From Arthrobacter livingstonensis (lineage in GTDB: Bacteria; Actinomycetota; Actinomycetes; Actinomycetales; Micrococcaceae): 64,000 nt of DNA. Numbering within the stretch: position 1 is the stretch's first letter; each line of letters begins with the position of its first letter. The DNA is taken from the NCBI RefSeq assembly GCF_003219815.1, contig NZ_QJVD01000024.1, forward strand, positions 1 through 64,000, in the 5' to 3' direction. This document shows, one piece after another, positions 9,899 to 19,052 of this stretch. A program made the translations under genes and the position numbers. The notes under the pieces are model-generated. The model did not search any database. It worked only from the letters and a program-made list of their open reading frames with translations, and was not told where the DNA came from.

Positions 9899-9950
9899 GC
9901 CCTCAGCGCCGCATCCTCCACAATTCACGGGACGGTGCGGTGCTGAGGGC
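9899..9950 (+). terminator. Intercistronic hairpin between carboxylase genes
   Basis: GCCCTCAGC at 9899 pairs with GCTGAGGGC ending at 9950, and the stem continues inward with CCGCA/TGCGG and minor mismatches. No T-tract follows, so it may be a partial terminator, a processing site or an mRNA stabiliser rather than a full stop. It lies between the HyuB-type gene and the 273-residue gene. Confidence 0.5.
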
Positions 9951-9977
9951 ATTGAACAGCAGAAACTTGGAGATACC

Positions 9978-10799
9978 ATGACCACGTCAACGTCCACCTC
10001 ACTGATCAGCATTGTTGCCGCGCCCCCTTCAGGCAGGGCCAAAGCCGTGGTGTTGGATCACCACGATTACGCCTCGTCCGTCATTCTTCGAGGTCGCACA
10101 GTTCCATGGGACAACGCCGTCGAATACTGCGCCTATTTCTCGCAGGCCCAAGGGCTGCTGAGGCCCGACACTGCACTATTGGACCTGGGTAGGCTTTACG
10201 ATCACCTGGCCACCGGCAACACAAGGCTTGAGGCCGCCATGGCTGGCAGATCCCGGACGGGGTACGCACTGCGGACCCTCTTGGCGGACGAGGGAACGAC
10301 CAAGTCAGTGCAGGAATTCGCCACGGTCTTCGCCCAGACAGCCCGTGAACCCGTGGTGCTGCGCATTCCGTCGCCGATGAACTGGCTCCTGGCCACCCAC
10401 GCATTTGGTGGTGCCGCTTACGTCGCTGAGTTGAGCGCGGATGACGCCGAGAACGCCTCCATGTATGTCAGCGACTGGCTGCGTTCCTTCACTAAGCTCC
10501 CCATCTCCGGCGTACTACTCGACGATCGTTGCCACAAGGAGGGCGGAGCGCACGTTTCGGTGCCGTTGGAGACCTACACGCCCATCGCCAACGTGACCGG
10601 CAACTATCGGTGGACTTTAGGCCAGCTCGATGGGCGTCAAGTCAAGCTGCACGCCGAAACCGCCGAGGGCGGGTACATCCCTGACGCGTTCTGGCACGGG
10701 GCTCAGATCGCACTGCCGGATACGGACTTCTTCTACGCGGAAGTTCCGGTTTCTGCTCGGCCCGAAGACGTTCTCGCGCGGCTGGAATCGTTCAAATAA
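9978..10799 (+). CDS. Uncharacterised protein, candidate fifth carboxylase subunit
   Basis: A 273-residue protein (about 29-30 kDa) with a clear GGAGATACC site before the ATG. I recognise no motif. It reads as a soluble mixed alpha/beta protein, with no signal peptide or membrane segment. Its place as last gene of the carboxylase operon suggests it is the counterpart of the ~34 kDa epsilon subunit that acetophenone carboxylase needs for activity. That link rests on position and size only. The alternative is an unrelated hydrolase or lyase acting on the product. It ends 16 bases from the 3' end of the convergent LuxR-type regulator gene. Confidence 0.6.
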   Translation: MTTSTSTSLISIVAAPPSGRAKAVVLDHHDYASSVILRGRTVPWDNAVEYCAYFSQAQGLLRPDTALLDLGRLYDHLATGNTRLEAAMAGRSRTGYALRTLLADEGTTKSVQEFATVFAQTAREPVVLRIPSPMNWLLATHAFGGAAYVAELSADDAENASMYVSDWLRSFTKLPISGVLLDDRCHKEGGAHVSVPLETYTPIANVTGNYRWTLGQLDGRQVKLHAETAEGGYIPDAFWHGAQIALPDTDFFYAEVPVSARPEDVLARLESFK

Positions 10800-10814
10800 T
10801 CGGGCAGGTACCGG

Positions 10815-13610
10815 CTATTCAGAGTCCAGTAAATGTCGGCGGCGTGCCTCTGTCACGCAGTCTTGGCGGTTGTCCACGCCAAGGCTGCTGAACAGGTTCT
10901 TCAGATACCACTTCACCGTGTTGATCCCCAGATGCAGCTCGTGGGCAATTTCACGGTTGGAACGACCCTGACCGACCAGCTGCAAAATCGCCTGTTCGCG
11001 CCCTGTAAGGCCCGGCTCCGCAATACCGGCCTGCTGTGGGCGCCCGAACTGGGCTCCGCCAAGGGTGCGAGCGGGGGAGTGGCCCCGGTTAACCGCCGTA
11101 TTTGAGTCCAGCCGAATCAACAGGCTGAGGAAAGGCCCCAGCTCGGGAGTGCGCGCGTATGTTCTCGCACCCAGTCTGTGTTTGTCGGAGATGGTCTTCA
11201 CGAGTTCCGAGCAGCCCGGGCCACCATCAAGGAGAGGCCGCACCAGAGCCAAACGGCAGCACGTGTCCAACGCTGGCAGAAGGGTCTCTTCGGCGTCGGC
11301 CTGCCGGCCCGCATGGTGCAGCGCTTCAGCTAACAGGATGCGGGCGTGCAACTCTGCCCGCGGTCCGGAATACGCTGCGGCCCGTTGCCAAAGGAGGCGG
11401 GCAGCAGCGACGGTGGATGACTGCCCAGAATCCCGGGCTGCGGGAAGCGTTGAGGCCAGTTCGGAGCGGATCAGTGTGGCGAGGAGGATCTGGTAGTTGG
11501 TTTCGGCTAGTCCCGGACGACGTTCCTCTAGCGGATCGGTTCCCTCGGCACATGCGGGGGAATTAGCGGGATCGAACGGATGTGTATCGATTCCCAGTTG
11601 CACCCGTTCCAGATTGATGACGTGTGTGAGTCGGCTGAGACCCAGACTGTCGGCGACGGCGGCACCCTCGTTGAGGATGTCGGCTGCGATGGCAGTGTCT
11701 CCACGTAGTTCCTTGATACGCGCCAGCGTGGAGTACGTGGAAATCATGAAGTCCACCACGCCGCCCTCAGAGCCGAGTTCGTGGGTTTCTTCCAGAAGTC
11801 TTTCGGCCTTGTCGAGCGCACCGCGTTCGTAGAGAAGTTGACCCATCATGGCCCCTGCCAATCTGGCAGCGTGGGAATGCCTGCCTGCATGGCTTCGGCC
11901 CAAGTCGACGGCCAGGGAAAATTGGTGTTCAACTTCCTGCAGGTCCAACAGAGCATAGGCGGCAAGGCCGGCAAAGCAGTGGCCATAGACATTGCTAAAG
12001 GGGCCGGAAGTTTGGTCGTGAAACGTGTTGGCCCAGCCCTGCTGTTTGAGCGCAAGGTTGTAGTCGCCGTCATGAATCTTTTTGAACGTTGAGAGGTTCG
12101 CCGCGACGGAGACAATCCATGGGCGTAGCCGGTCGGCGTGGGCAAAACACTTCTCGTCCAATTCATGGACGCGGCTGACGTTGTCCCCGTACATGTCAAT
12201 GCAGCTCTGCACCACCAGGCTCTCGACTCCGAGTTCAAAGCGGTCGTCATCGTATAATGTTTTATCGGTAGGCATCACTGCGCTGGCACGGTTCAGGGCC
12301 GCCTGTGCTTCGGGGGCGAGGTGGAGGAGCGTATTCGCCCAAGCGATGGCCATCTGCAGACGGGCCTGACCTGCCACCCGTTCGGCCGGGATCTTGCCTA
12401 CCAGGGCCAGCAACGTCGCCATGCTGGAGTGCTCCACCAGCCACATGGCCCGGGACTCAACGATTTCCACAGCGAAGTCGATGTCACCGGCGCTCAGGGC
12501 ATGGTCGACCGCGTCGCTGGGGAAGCCGTTCTCCGCATACCAGTGCGCTGCCGTGAGGTGGAGTGACTTAATTCGACCGGGGTAGTCCCGCGCCAACCGG
12601 TGACGCAGGTAATCCTCAAACAAGTGGTGATAGCGGAACCAGTCCCCATCTTCGTCAAGGGGCTGGAGGAAGAGGTCTTGTGCTTGAATCTGTTCCAGCA
12701 TGGCTTGGCCCTGCTGCACGCCGGAGAGTGCTGAGGCGAGTCCGGCGCACAACCTCTCGGGAACGGAAGTGGCCAGTAGAAAATTGAGGACCTCGGGATC
12801 GAGTGTGTTAAGAACGTTTTCCGCCAGGTACTCGCCAATGGACTGGTGGCCGCCGGACAGTCTCTCGATCAGGGCCGACGCTTCGCGATGATCTCGCAGA
12901 GATAACGAGACAAGCTGCAGGGCAGCGATCCACCCCTCGGTGGTCCGGTGCAGACTGGCCACGTCCCCGCTATCAAGATCCAGTCGGTTGATGTCTACGA
13001 GGAAGGATTGGGATTCCTGCTGGTCAAAGCGCAACGCGACGGCATCGACCTCGACGAGCTGTCCGCGGACCATCAGTCGTCCCAGGGGCAGACCTGCGCG
13101 GGTACGGCTGGTGATGATGAAGGACAAGTGTGTCCCGCCAGAGTCCAGCAGTCGTTCCACTACGTCCATCGTGCGCTTGTCGGTGACCAGATGCCAGTCA
13201 TCCAGGGCGACGACGACGTCGTCCCCGCCTTCGTCGATGGCGTTAATGAGCGCCGGGATGACGTAGCGTTCCGCATCGTCGGGACGTTCCTCGAGCAGCT
13301 GCTGAAGGTCGTCGTCGAACCCGGGTATGGCGCGACCGATGGCTTCGAGCAAGTGGGAGAGGAACCAGATGGTGTTGTTGTCATCGCGGTCCAGGGAGAG
13401 CCACACCCTGGTGCGGCCTTGGGCGGCGAGTAGATCCATCCATTGGGCGGCAAGGGTGGATTTTCCGAAACCTGCCAGTGCATGGATCAAGGCCAGACGC
13501 CAGTTTTGCCCAGCGGTGAGGAATTCCGTCAGGCGCGTTCGAGGCACCCATTTGCCGACAGGGCGTGGGGAATTAAACTTGCTGGACGCTCCGCGCGGAA
13601 CCGCCGCCAT
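10815..13610 (-). CDS. LuxR family regulator of the MalT/LAL type
   Basis: A 931-residue ATP-dependent transcription activator. A Walker A motif (GFGKST, about residues 47-52) opens an STAND-type NTPase module. A long helical repeat region follows as sensor and assembly domain. The C-terminal LuxR helix-turn-helix covers roughly 865-925 (LTGREQAILQLVGQG, then SNREIAHELHLGINTVKWYL). The start is supported by AAGGAGGTGGCAG. It is the last gene of the minus-strand scoA-scoB-thiolase-pcaC-like run and converges on the carboxylase operon, so it probably activates one or both. The inducer may be the ketone or a CoA intermediate, which is inference. Confidence 0.9.
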   Translation of the reverse strand: MAAVPRGASSKFNSPRPVGKWVPRTRLTEFLTAGQNWRLALIHALAGFGKSTLAAQWMDLLAAQGRTRVWLSLDRDDNNTIWFLSHLLEAIGRAIPGFDDDLQQLLEERPDDAERYVIPALINAIDEGGDDVVVALDDWHLVTDKRTMDVVERLLDSGGTHLSFIITSRTRAGLPLGRLMVRGQLVEVDAVALRFDQQESQSFLVDINRLDLDSGDVASLHRTTEGWIAALQLVSLSLRDHREASALIERLSGGHQSIGEYLAENVLNTLDPEVLNFLLATSVPERLCAGLASALSGVQQGQAMLEQIQAQDLFLQPLDEDGDWFRYHHLFEDYLRHRLARDYPGRIKSLHLTAAHWYAENGFPSDAVDHALSAGDIDFAVEIVESRAMWLVEHSSMATLLALVGKIPAERVAGQARLQMAIAWANTLLHLAPEAQAALNRASAVMPTDKTLYDDDRFELGVESLVVQSCIDMYGDNVSRVHELDEKCFAHADRLRPWIVSVAANLSTFKKIHDGDYNLALKQQGWANTFHDQTSGPFSNVYGHCFAGLAAYALLDLQEVEHQFSLAVDLGRSHAGRHSHAARLAGAMMGQLLYERGALDKAERLLEETHELGSEGGVVDFMISTYSTLARIKELRGDTAIAADILNEGAAVADSLGLSRLTHVINLERVQLGIDTHPFDPANSPACAEGTDPLEERRPGLAETNYQILLATLIRSELASTLPAARDSGQSSTVAAARLLWQRAAAYSGPRAELHARILLAEALHHAGRQADAEETLLPALDTCCRLALVRPLLDGGPGCSELVKTISDKHRLGARTYARTPELGPFLSLLIRLDSNTAVNRGHSPARTLGGAQFGRPQQAGIAEPGLTGREQAILQLVGQGRSNREIAHELHLGINTVKWYLKNLFSSLGVDNRQDCVTEARRRHLLDSE

Positions 13611-13648
13611 CTGCCACCTCCTTGTGGACCGGCGAATGCCGGGAAGAC

Positions 13649-14047
13649 CTAGTGTTGATTCCGGATGTCTTGGAGCACTGACTCGGTGACTCGAAACGAC
13701 TCAAGAGCAGCAGGCGCACCACAATAGATCAACGTCTGCAACAGTACTTCCTGTATCTGCAGTTCCGTCACGCCATTATTCAGAGCGCCCCTGACGTGTC
13801 CTGCCAATTCCTGCGGACGATTCAGCGCAGTGAGCATCGCCAGATTCAACATGCTCCGTGTCTTGTGGTCCAGCCCAGGCCGGGACCACACTTTCCCCCA
13901 AGCGTACTCGGTCACCAACTCCTGGACTGGCCGGCAGAAATCGCTCACCCCCTCAAAAGTTCTGTTGACATAAGCCTCACCCATGACGGCCTTGCGAATA
14001 CGCAGACCTGCGTCAAAGCTAATTTGGTGCGTTGCTGAAGTGGTCAC
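13649..14047 (-). CDS. 4-carboxymuconolactone decarboxylase family protein (PcaC-like)
   Basis: A 132-residue protein matching the PcaC type well: R-K-x-V-M-G-E-A-Y near the start, then VTEYAWGKVWSRPGLDHKTR, LNLAMLTALNR, and the C-terminal block with YCGAPAALESFR. PcaC opens the lactone of 4-carboxymuconolactone with loss of CO2 in the beta-ketoadipate pathway. No other protocatechuate gene is nearby, so here it may serve another step or be a leftover from a pca-like cluster. It is co-directional with the thiolase (38-base gap) and the LuxR gene (38-base gap), so probably co-transcribed. Confidence 0.85.
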   Translation of the reverse strand: MTTSATHQISFDAGLRIRKAVMGEAYVNRTFEGVSDFCRPVQELVTEYAWGKVWSRPGLDHKTRSMLNLAMLTALNRPQELAGHVRGALNNGVTELQIQEVLLQTLIYCGAPAALESFRVTESVLQDIRNQH

Positions 14048-14085
14048 CGGTTCCGCCCTTTCTGGGGAGAGTTCAACTTGGCAGC

Positions 14086-15282
14086 CTAGAGCGTTTCGAG
14101 GATGCTGACGTAGTTGGCGATGCCGACGCCGCCCATGTTTTGCACGGCGGAGCGGTGGGGGTTGGGGAGTTGCATGGCGCCTGCGTTGCCGGTGAGTTGC
14201 ATGGCGGCGATGACGTGTTGGGAGACGCCGGTGGCGCCGACGGGGTGGCCCTTGGCTTTGAGTCCGCCGGAGACATTGATGGGGAGTTTCCCATCCTTGT
14301 AGACCCAGCCCTCGGTGATGGCGCGGCTGCCCTGGCCGGGTTCTGTGAGGCCCATGGCCTCGTACATGAGCAGTTCCGCGATCGTGAAGCAGTCGTGGAC
14401 CTCGGCGAAATCCAGGTCAGTCAGCTCGACGCCGGCCATGGCCAGGGCACGCTGCCATGAGACCCTGGTGGCGGCGAAGGCGGTGGGGTCCCGGCGTGAG
14501 GCGGGCAGGAAGTCGTTGGCGTGGCCGAAGCCGGCGAGCCGGACGGGATCGGTGGCCCCGCCGGTGGGGTGGGTGGAGAGTATGACGGCGGCGGCGCCGT
14601 CGGATACGGGGGAGCAGTCGGTGCGGCGTAGGGGGTCCGCGACCATGGGGTTCTTCTCCGAGACTGTGCGGCAGAAGTCTTCGCCGAGATCCTTGCGCAG
14701 CTGGGCGTAGGGGTTGTCGACGCCGTTGCGATGATTCTTGGCCGCGATGGACCCCAATACGTCGCCGAGATTTACAATGTCAGGGCCGTAGCGTTTTTCG
14801 TAGTGTTTGGCGACGTCGGCGAAGAGTCCGGTGAAGCCGGTGGTGGAGGTTTGCCCGGCCATGTCGTAGTCGGCGCCGAGCAGGGCGGCACCGACGGTGT
14901 CGGCCCCGGCGTGTGTCATTTTTTCGGCTCCGATGACGAGCACGGTCTTTGCGGTGCCGGCGAGCAGGGCCTTGGTGCCCTGCTGGACGGCGGCGGATCC
15001 GGAGGCGCAGGCGTTTTCCACCCGGGTGGCGGGGACACCAGCAAGGTCCTCGGAGACTTGCAGGGCCAGGGACGACGGGAAGGCCAGGGGCATCATGCCG
15101 GCGTTGAATTGGCCCAGGTAGATTTCATCGACTTGTCCGGGTTCGATGCCGGCGTTGGTGATGGCGTCGGTGGCGACTTGGATGATCAGGGATTCCAGGG
15201 TTTCCTCGGTGAGCTTGCCGAATTTGCTGTGGCCCCAGCCGGTGAGCAGCATGTCTTTGCCGAATTGTTCTTGCAGGCTCAT
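14086..15282 (-). CDS. SCP2-type thiolase / acetyl-CoA acetyltransferase
   Basis: 398 residues. Thiolase features are visible: the acylated cysteine in [12 protein letters not shown] (near 89), a [12 protein letters not shown] block where SCP2-type thiolases place a catalytic histidine (HDCF), and the C-terminal [14 protein letters not shown]. It should cleave a 3-oxoacyl-CoA with CoA to acetyl-CoA plus an acyl-CoA. Its ATG overlaps the scoB stop, so the two are translationally coupled. In context it would act on the CoA ester made by ScoAB from the carboxylase product. SCP2-type thiolases often take branched or bulky substrates, so the ketone need not be acetone. Confidence 0.88.
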   Translation of the reverse strand: MSLQEQFGKDMLLTGWGHSKFGKLTEETLESLIIQVATDAITNAGIEPGQVDEIYLGQFNAGMMPLAFPSSLALQVSEDLAGVPATRVENACASGSAAVQQGTKALLAGTAKTVLVIGAEKMTHAGADTVGAALLGADYDMAGQTSTTGFTGLFADVAKHYEKRYGPDIVNLGDVLGSIAAKNHRNGVDNPYAQLRKDLGEDFCRTVSEKNPMVADPLRRTDCSPVSDGAAAVILSTHPTGGATDPVRLAGFGHANDFLPASRRDPTAFAATRVSWQRALAMAGVELTDLDFAEVHDCFTIAELLMYEAMGLTEPGQGSRAITEGWVYKDGKLPINVSGGLKAKGHPVGATGVSQHVIAAMQLTGNAGAMQLPNPHRSAVQNMGGVGIANYVSILETL

Positions 15283-16019
15283 GCGGTGACTCCTTCAGAT
15301 GCCTCTTCGAGGGCTTTTTCAGTGGCTCTCGTGGCGGTTTCGAGGCGGACGGTGAACGCCGGTTCGGTGCAGTCCTCGATGTCCTGAACGGTGACGCCGG
15401 GTGCGAGCCGGGTCAGGACCAAGGCAGGGATGCCGCCGTCGTCGGTTTCGATGTAGTCGGTGCTGGTGTTGGTGGTTTCGACGTCGAAGACGGCGAGGTT
15501 GGTGATGATGCGGTTCACCACGCGGCGCCCGGTGAGCGGGAGGGTGCATTCGTTGACGATTTTGGGGGTGCCGTCCTTGGCGGTGTGGTCGGTGAGGACG
15601 ATGACGCGTGGGGTGCCGGCGACGAGGTCCATGGCGCCTCCCATGCCCTTGACCATTTTGCCGGGGATGGTCCAGTTGGCCAGGTCTCCTGTGCAGGAGA
15701 CTTCCATGGCGCCCAGGATTGCGACTTTGACGTGGCCGCCGCGGATCATGCCGAAGGAGGTGGCGGAGTCGAAGATGCTGGCGCCTGGGAGGAGGGTGAC
15801 GGTTTGCTTGCCGGCGTTGATGAGATCCGCGTCTTCCTCTCCTTCATAGGGGAAGGGGCCCATGCCCAGGATCCCGTTTTCGGATTGGAGGGTGACGCGG
15901 ACGCCGGCGGGGAGGTTGTTGGCGACCAGGGTGGGGATGCCGATCCCGAGGTTGACGTAGTCGCCGTCACTGAGTTCGGCGGCTGCTATGGTGGCCATTT
16001 CGTTGCGGGTCCAAGCCAT
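15279..16019 (-). CDS. scoB: 3-oxoacid CoA-transferase subunit B
   Basis: 246 residues. The family I CoA-transferase beta signature is clear: NLGIGIPT (about 23-30) and [15 protein letters not shown] (about 51-65), where the Glu in SENG is the catalytic residue that carries CoA as a thioester. It pairs with scoA just upstream to move CoA from succinyl-CoA to a 3-oxoacid such as acetoacetate. GAGGAG lies nine bases before the ATG. The stop overlaps the thiolase start. The sequence reads closer to succinyl-CoA:3-ketoacid transferases than to PcaJ, but the two are related and substrate is not proven. Confidence 0.92.
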   Translation of the reverse strand: MAWTRNEMATIAAAELSDGDYVNLGIGIPTLVANNLPAGVRVTLQSENGILGMGPFPYEGEEDADLINAGKQTVTLLPGASIFDSATSFGMIRGGHVKVAILGAMEVSCTGDLANWTIPGKMVKGMGGAMDLVAGTPRVIVLTDHTAKDGTPKIVNECTLPLTGRRVVNRIITNLAVFDVETTNTSTDYIETDDGGIPALVLTRLAPGVTVQDIEDCTEPAFTVRLETATRATEKALEEASEGVTA

Positions 16020-16047
16020 GGTGGTGTTCTCCTCGGGTTCGGGTGGT

Positions 16048-16788
16048 TTAGGCCGGGACGGCTACGGAAAGGGTTTCGGGGCGGGCTTCGATCCGGGGGC
16101 GGACGGTGCGTTGTTCAATGTCCTTCACCCGGTCTGTGGCTTGGATGAGGCACTGGACGTAGACGCCGGGGGTGACGATGTGGTTGGGGTCCAGCACGCC
16201 GGGTTCGACGATGACCTCGGCCTCGGCAATGGTGATCCGCCCTGCGGTGGCGACGACGGGGTTGAAGTTCCGTGCCGTGTACCGGTAGATCAGGTTCCCG
16301 TCGGTGTCGGCGGTGTGCGCGTGGACCAAGGCGACGTCCGCGGTGATGGCGCGCTCCTGGACGTATGTTTCGCCGTCGAACACGGCATGCGGCTTGCCTT
16401 CGGCGACCAGGGTGCCGACGCCGGTCTTGGTGTAAAACGCCGGAATGCCGGAGCCGCCGGCGCGGAGCCGTTCGGCCAGGGTGCCCTGCGGGGTGAACTC
16501 GACCTCCAGCAGCCCTGCCAGGTATTGCTGGGCGAAGAGCTTGTTCTCGCCCACGTAGGAGGCGATGACCTTGGCGACCTGTCCGGCCTCGATCAGCACG
16601 CCCAGGCCCTTGCCGTCCACACCCATGTTGTTCGAGACCACCGTCAAGCCCGTCACCCCGGAATCGCGGACGGCCTCGATCAGGTCGGCCGGGATGCCGC
16701 TGAGCCCGAAACCGCCCACGGCCAGCGTCATGCCGTCCCGGACCACGTCCGCCAGTGCCTGCGCCGCACTGCTGCGTACCTTGGTCAT
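16048..16788 (-). CDS. scoA: 3-oxoacid CoA-transferase subunit A
   Basis: 246 residues with the alpha-subunit glycine loop [10 protein letters not shown] (about 24-33), [12 protein letters not shown] and [15 protein letters not shown]. These features favour the SCOT (succinyl-CoA:3-ketoacid) branch over PcaI. I place the start at the ATG at 16788, with GAGGAG six bases upstream, and not at in-frame starts hundreds of bases further up that run into the IclR gene. First gene of the minus-strand operon scoA-scoB-thiolase-pcaC-like-luxR. Its promoter region carries TCCA-N5-TGGA palindromes shared with the divergent IclR gene. Confidence 0.92.
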   Translation of the reverse strand: MTKVRSSAAQALADVVRDGMTLAVGGFGLSGIPADLIEAVRDSGVTGLTVVSNNMGVDGKGLGVLIEAGQVAKVIASYVGENKLFAQQYLAGLLEVEFTPQGTLAERLRAGGSGIPAFYTKTGVGTLVAEGKPHAVFDGETYVQERAITADVALVHAHTADTDGNLIYRYTARNFNPVVATAGRITIAEAEVIVEPGVLDPNHIVTPGVYVQCLIQATDRVKDIEQRTVRPRIEARPETLSVAVPA

Positions 16789-16820
16789 GAAAATCTCCTC
16801 GTTGAGCTGATTGCTGGTCG

Positions 16821-16833
16821 TCCACTTTATGGA
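16821..16833. promoter_or_regulatory. Palindromic operator TCCA-N5-TGGA, scoA-proximal
   Basis: TCCACTTTATGGA, 33 bases upstream of the scoA start, where it would overlap the scoA core promoter. An identical arrangement occurs at 16941. IclR-family regulators bind short palindromes of this size, so this is a likely repressor site. Confidence 0.55.
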
Positions 16834-16910
16834 TTTCAAGGCGTGACTTTGAGCATAGGGTGATGGCAAATACGCTGTCAAGGCAAGTATTTGGGCGAAA
16901 TCCTCGGATT

Positions 16911-16923
16911 TGTACAGTGTGGA
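16911..16923. promoter_or_regulatory. Degenerate third operator half-match
   Basis: TGTACAGTGTGGA keeps the TGGA arm and an imperfect left arm. It starts exactly 30 bases before the site at 16941, roughly three helical turns, which would allow cooperative binding. Confidence 0.35.
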
Positions 16924-16940
16924 CGGTAGGCTGGTTGCTA

Positions 16941-16953
16941 TCCACAATATGGA
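16941..16953. promoter_or_regulatory. Palindromic operator TCCA-N5-TGGA, iclR-proximal
   Basis: TCCACAATATGGA, 18 bases before the IclR start, fits autoregulation. It has the same arms and spacing as the site at 16821, which lies exactly 120 bases away. Confidence 0.55.
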
Positions 16954-16971
16954 CGGAATGAGGATAATTTC

Positions 16972-17751
16972 ATGGCTCACGTACCGGTTCAAGGCGCGCA
17001 GGTCGTCGGGCGGGTCGCGGCCCTGCTGCGGATCGTGAGCAGGAAGCCGGAAGGGGCCGCCCTGGTTGAGGTGGTCCGGGAGTCCGGGCTGACCCGCCCC
17101 ACGGTCCACCGGCTGTTGACCTCCCTCGCGGCCGAGGGGCTGCTGGACCACGACGGCACCACCGGGAACTGGGTGCTGGGTACTGAAGCGCTGCTCATGG
17201 GTTCCGTGGCGGCCGCAAGGTTCCCCGTGGAGGACATTGCCCGGCCCAGCCTGCGCAGGCTGGCGGAGGAGACGGGGGAGAGTGCGTTCTTCTCCGTGCG
17301 CCGGGGAGGGGAGACCGTGTGCCTGCTCCGGGAGGAGGGGCCCTTCCCCATCCGTTCCTTCGTGCTCCACGAGGGCGTCCGCTTCCCCCTCGGTGTCGCC
17401 TCGGCGGGGAACGCGATCATGGCGTTCCTGCCGAAGGAGGAACAGGAACAGATACTGGCCCGCTGGGACGATCACGCCGGCACTTTCGCCCCCACACACC
17501 CCGTGGCCCTGGTCAGGGACAACCTGGCCCGGACCCACCACGACGGGTACTCCGTCAATCCCGGCCTCGTCCTGGAAGGCAGCTGGGGCATGGGCGCCGC
17601 CGTCTTCGACGCCCAGGACCGTCCCGCCTGGGCCCTCTCACTGACCGGCATTGAAACCCGGTTCCGGAAAGACCGCCAGAACTTCCTCGGCCGGTTCCTG
17701 CTCGAAGAAGCACACCAGATCACCGGCAGGCTGCACAGCAGGATGACGTAA
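16972..17751 (+). CDS. IclR family transcriptional regulator
   Basis: 259 residues. The N-terminal winged helix-turn-helix covers about 10-70 (VGRVAALLRIVSRKPEG, then LTRPTVHRLLTSLAAEGLL). The C-terminal effector domain has LEEGVRFPLG-type features (LHEGVRFPLGVASAGNAIMAF) and the terminal GI(E)TRF block. It is divergent from scoA with 183 bases between starts, which hold two or three palindromic sites. Proteins of this family next to CoA-transferase/thiolase operons usually respond to a pathway acid. The likely role is control of scoAB and itself. Confidence 0.92.
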   Translation: MAHVPVQGAQVVGRVAALLRIVSRKPEGAALVEVVRESGLTRPTVHRLLTSLAAEGLLDHDGTTGNWVLGTEALLMGSVAAARFPVEDIARPSLRRLAEETGESAFFSVRRGGETVCLLREEGPFPIRSFVLHEGVRFPLGVASAGNAIMAFLPKEEQEQILARWDDHAGTFAPTHPVALVRDNLARTHHDGYSVNPGLVLEGSWGMGAAVFDAQDRPAWALSLTGIETRFRKDRQNFLGRFLLEEAHQITGRLHSRMT

Positions 17752-18700
17752 GCAGCAGCTGAAAATTCAATACAAGGGCTCTTGGCTCGTCTATGAACCG
17801 CCGACGACGAATAACTCTCTTGATCCCGGCGGCCCCGTGGCACTGATTTTCGGAGAGGAAGAGCACCTTCGGCGTCATCCCCCATGTGTGATCCATGGCG
17901 TTTCACATGGCCAACCGGTTGGGCTGGACGGCCGTCCAGTCCGCCGCCTCGGTGACCAGCAGCGTGGCGAAGGACGCGGAGTCAAGCGGGGTCCGGCGTC
18001 GCCCGCCCGGGCCCCACACGTCAAGGACCCAGCCATTGCAGGCCGTCCACCAGCAGCGCGGCGCGCCGGCCTGCCGGGTGGGCTGAATTTGCGACGGCAA
18101 GAACATTCAAGTAGGCACGCCCGAAGGCTCAGATTTCGACGCCCCTTAACGCTAGGGCACACGGTCCTTCCCAACTGGGGGCCTGGAGGACCGGGGCCAC
18201 TGAGGCTGGTGCATGCCAGTGCGAGATGCAGCCGGCCTCCGGTGCTCAGTTTGGGTAAGGGTCCAGTCGGGGTCTTTAGGGCCGCCTTGGGTCGGCAGTG
18301 CCGGGCCCCGGCCGTATCGGTCCGGCCATCTGTCAAGCGTCAGGTTTTGTGGACATGCCGCAGATTGCTTCTCCGACACGGCAATTCGGGCCACGATTGC
18401 CGAATGACGTGAGCTGGACGGTCGAAGCTGCCGCGCCGAATTGCTTGCTGTCTTGCAGGCAAGTTCGTTGCCCATTGACGTTGACCGGTGCCGGGAAACG
18501 GCGGTCGGAAGGCCAATTCATGGCAGCCACAGCTCCGAGTCGGTCCGGCTCGGAGAAACCGCGGAATCTTGCCATTTTTTGCTCCGGATATCGAAAAAGA
18601 TGAGTTGGCAGTCTTCAAATAGATGAGTGCAAGTTCAAGAAAATTTTGCTGAATAAGATGAGTAAGAGGTGAGTTGCGGCAATTTTAGCCCTTGCTCCCG
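17752..18700. other. About 950 bases with no supported gene
   Basis: Long antisense-type open frames reflect high GC rather than coding. None has a start with a ribosome binding site or a recognisable motif. A minus-strand stretch around 17903-18106 could be a worn gene fragment, but I cannot name it. The region ends at integration-site repeat B. Confidence 0.55.
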
Positions 18701-19035
18701 CTGGCCTGAGGGACATAACCGCAGGTCAGGGCCATGTTGGTGCCCCGGGCCGGACTCGAACCGGCGGCCAAGAGAATCTCAGCATCTTGACGTCACAGGG
18801 TGCCGCTGTCTATCAATACTCGTGTATTTTCGGGAACTTTCGCCGTTCTAGGCGGTTACGGCATGTCAGTATTTGCCGTATTTTTCGGTTGAAATAGGTG
18901 AGTAAAAGATGGGTGCCTCGCGACGACTGTTGGCATCATCGCGGATTTGGCTGCCAGTATCGTCAAAAGCAGGCTCATCAGTGATCCTCCACGGGGCAGT
19001 GCAGGTTACCGCCCCTGAATACCAGTTTACGCTCA
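18701..19035 (-). repeat. Direct repeat copy B with tRNA 3'-end sequence (putative att site)
   Basis: On the minus strand, 18780-18738 reads as a tRNA 3' end: T-arm GCCGG-TTCGAGT-CCGGC, acceptor CCGGGGC, then ACCA, preceded by GAGATTCTCTTGG. The terminator-like inverted repeat beyond it is half decayed (CCTGAG against CCGCAGG). The flank from 18800 to 19035 matches copy C at 43590-43825 closely, including GTGTATT, TGCCGTA and AGTAAAAGATGGGTG, and copy A more loosely. Confidence 0.65.
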
Positions 19036-19052
19036 GGGGCAGGGGCAGGGGT

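Noticed and set aside
13649-16788. A beta-ketoadipate (pca) cluster
   Set aside because: The CoA-transferase reads as the succinyl-CoA:3-ketoacid type and the thiolase as the SCP2 type; apart from the PcaC-like protein no protocatechuate gene is present.
16789-17541. N-terminal extension of ScoA
   Set aside because: The frame is open far upstream, but it runs antisense to the IclR gene, and the ATG at 16788 has a proper ribosome binding site and matches family length.
17875-18336. Minus-strand open frame of 153 codons
   Set aside because: Low-complexity Pro/Arg/Gly composition typical of non-coding high-GC sequence.
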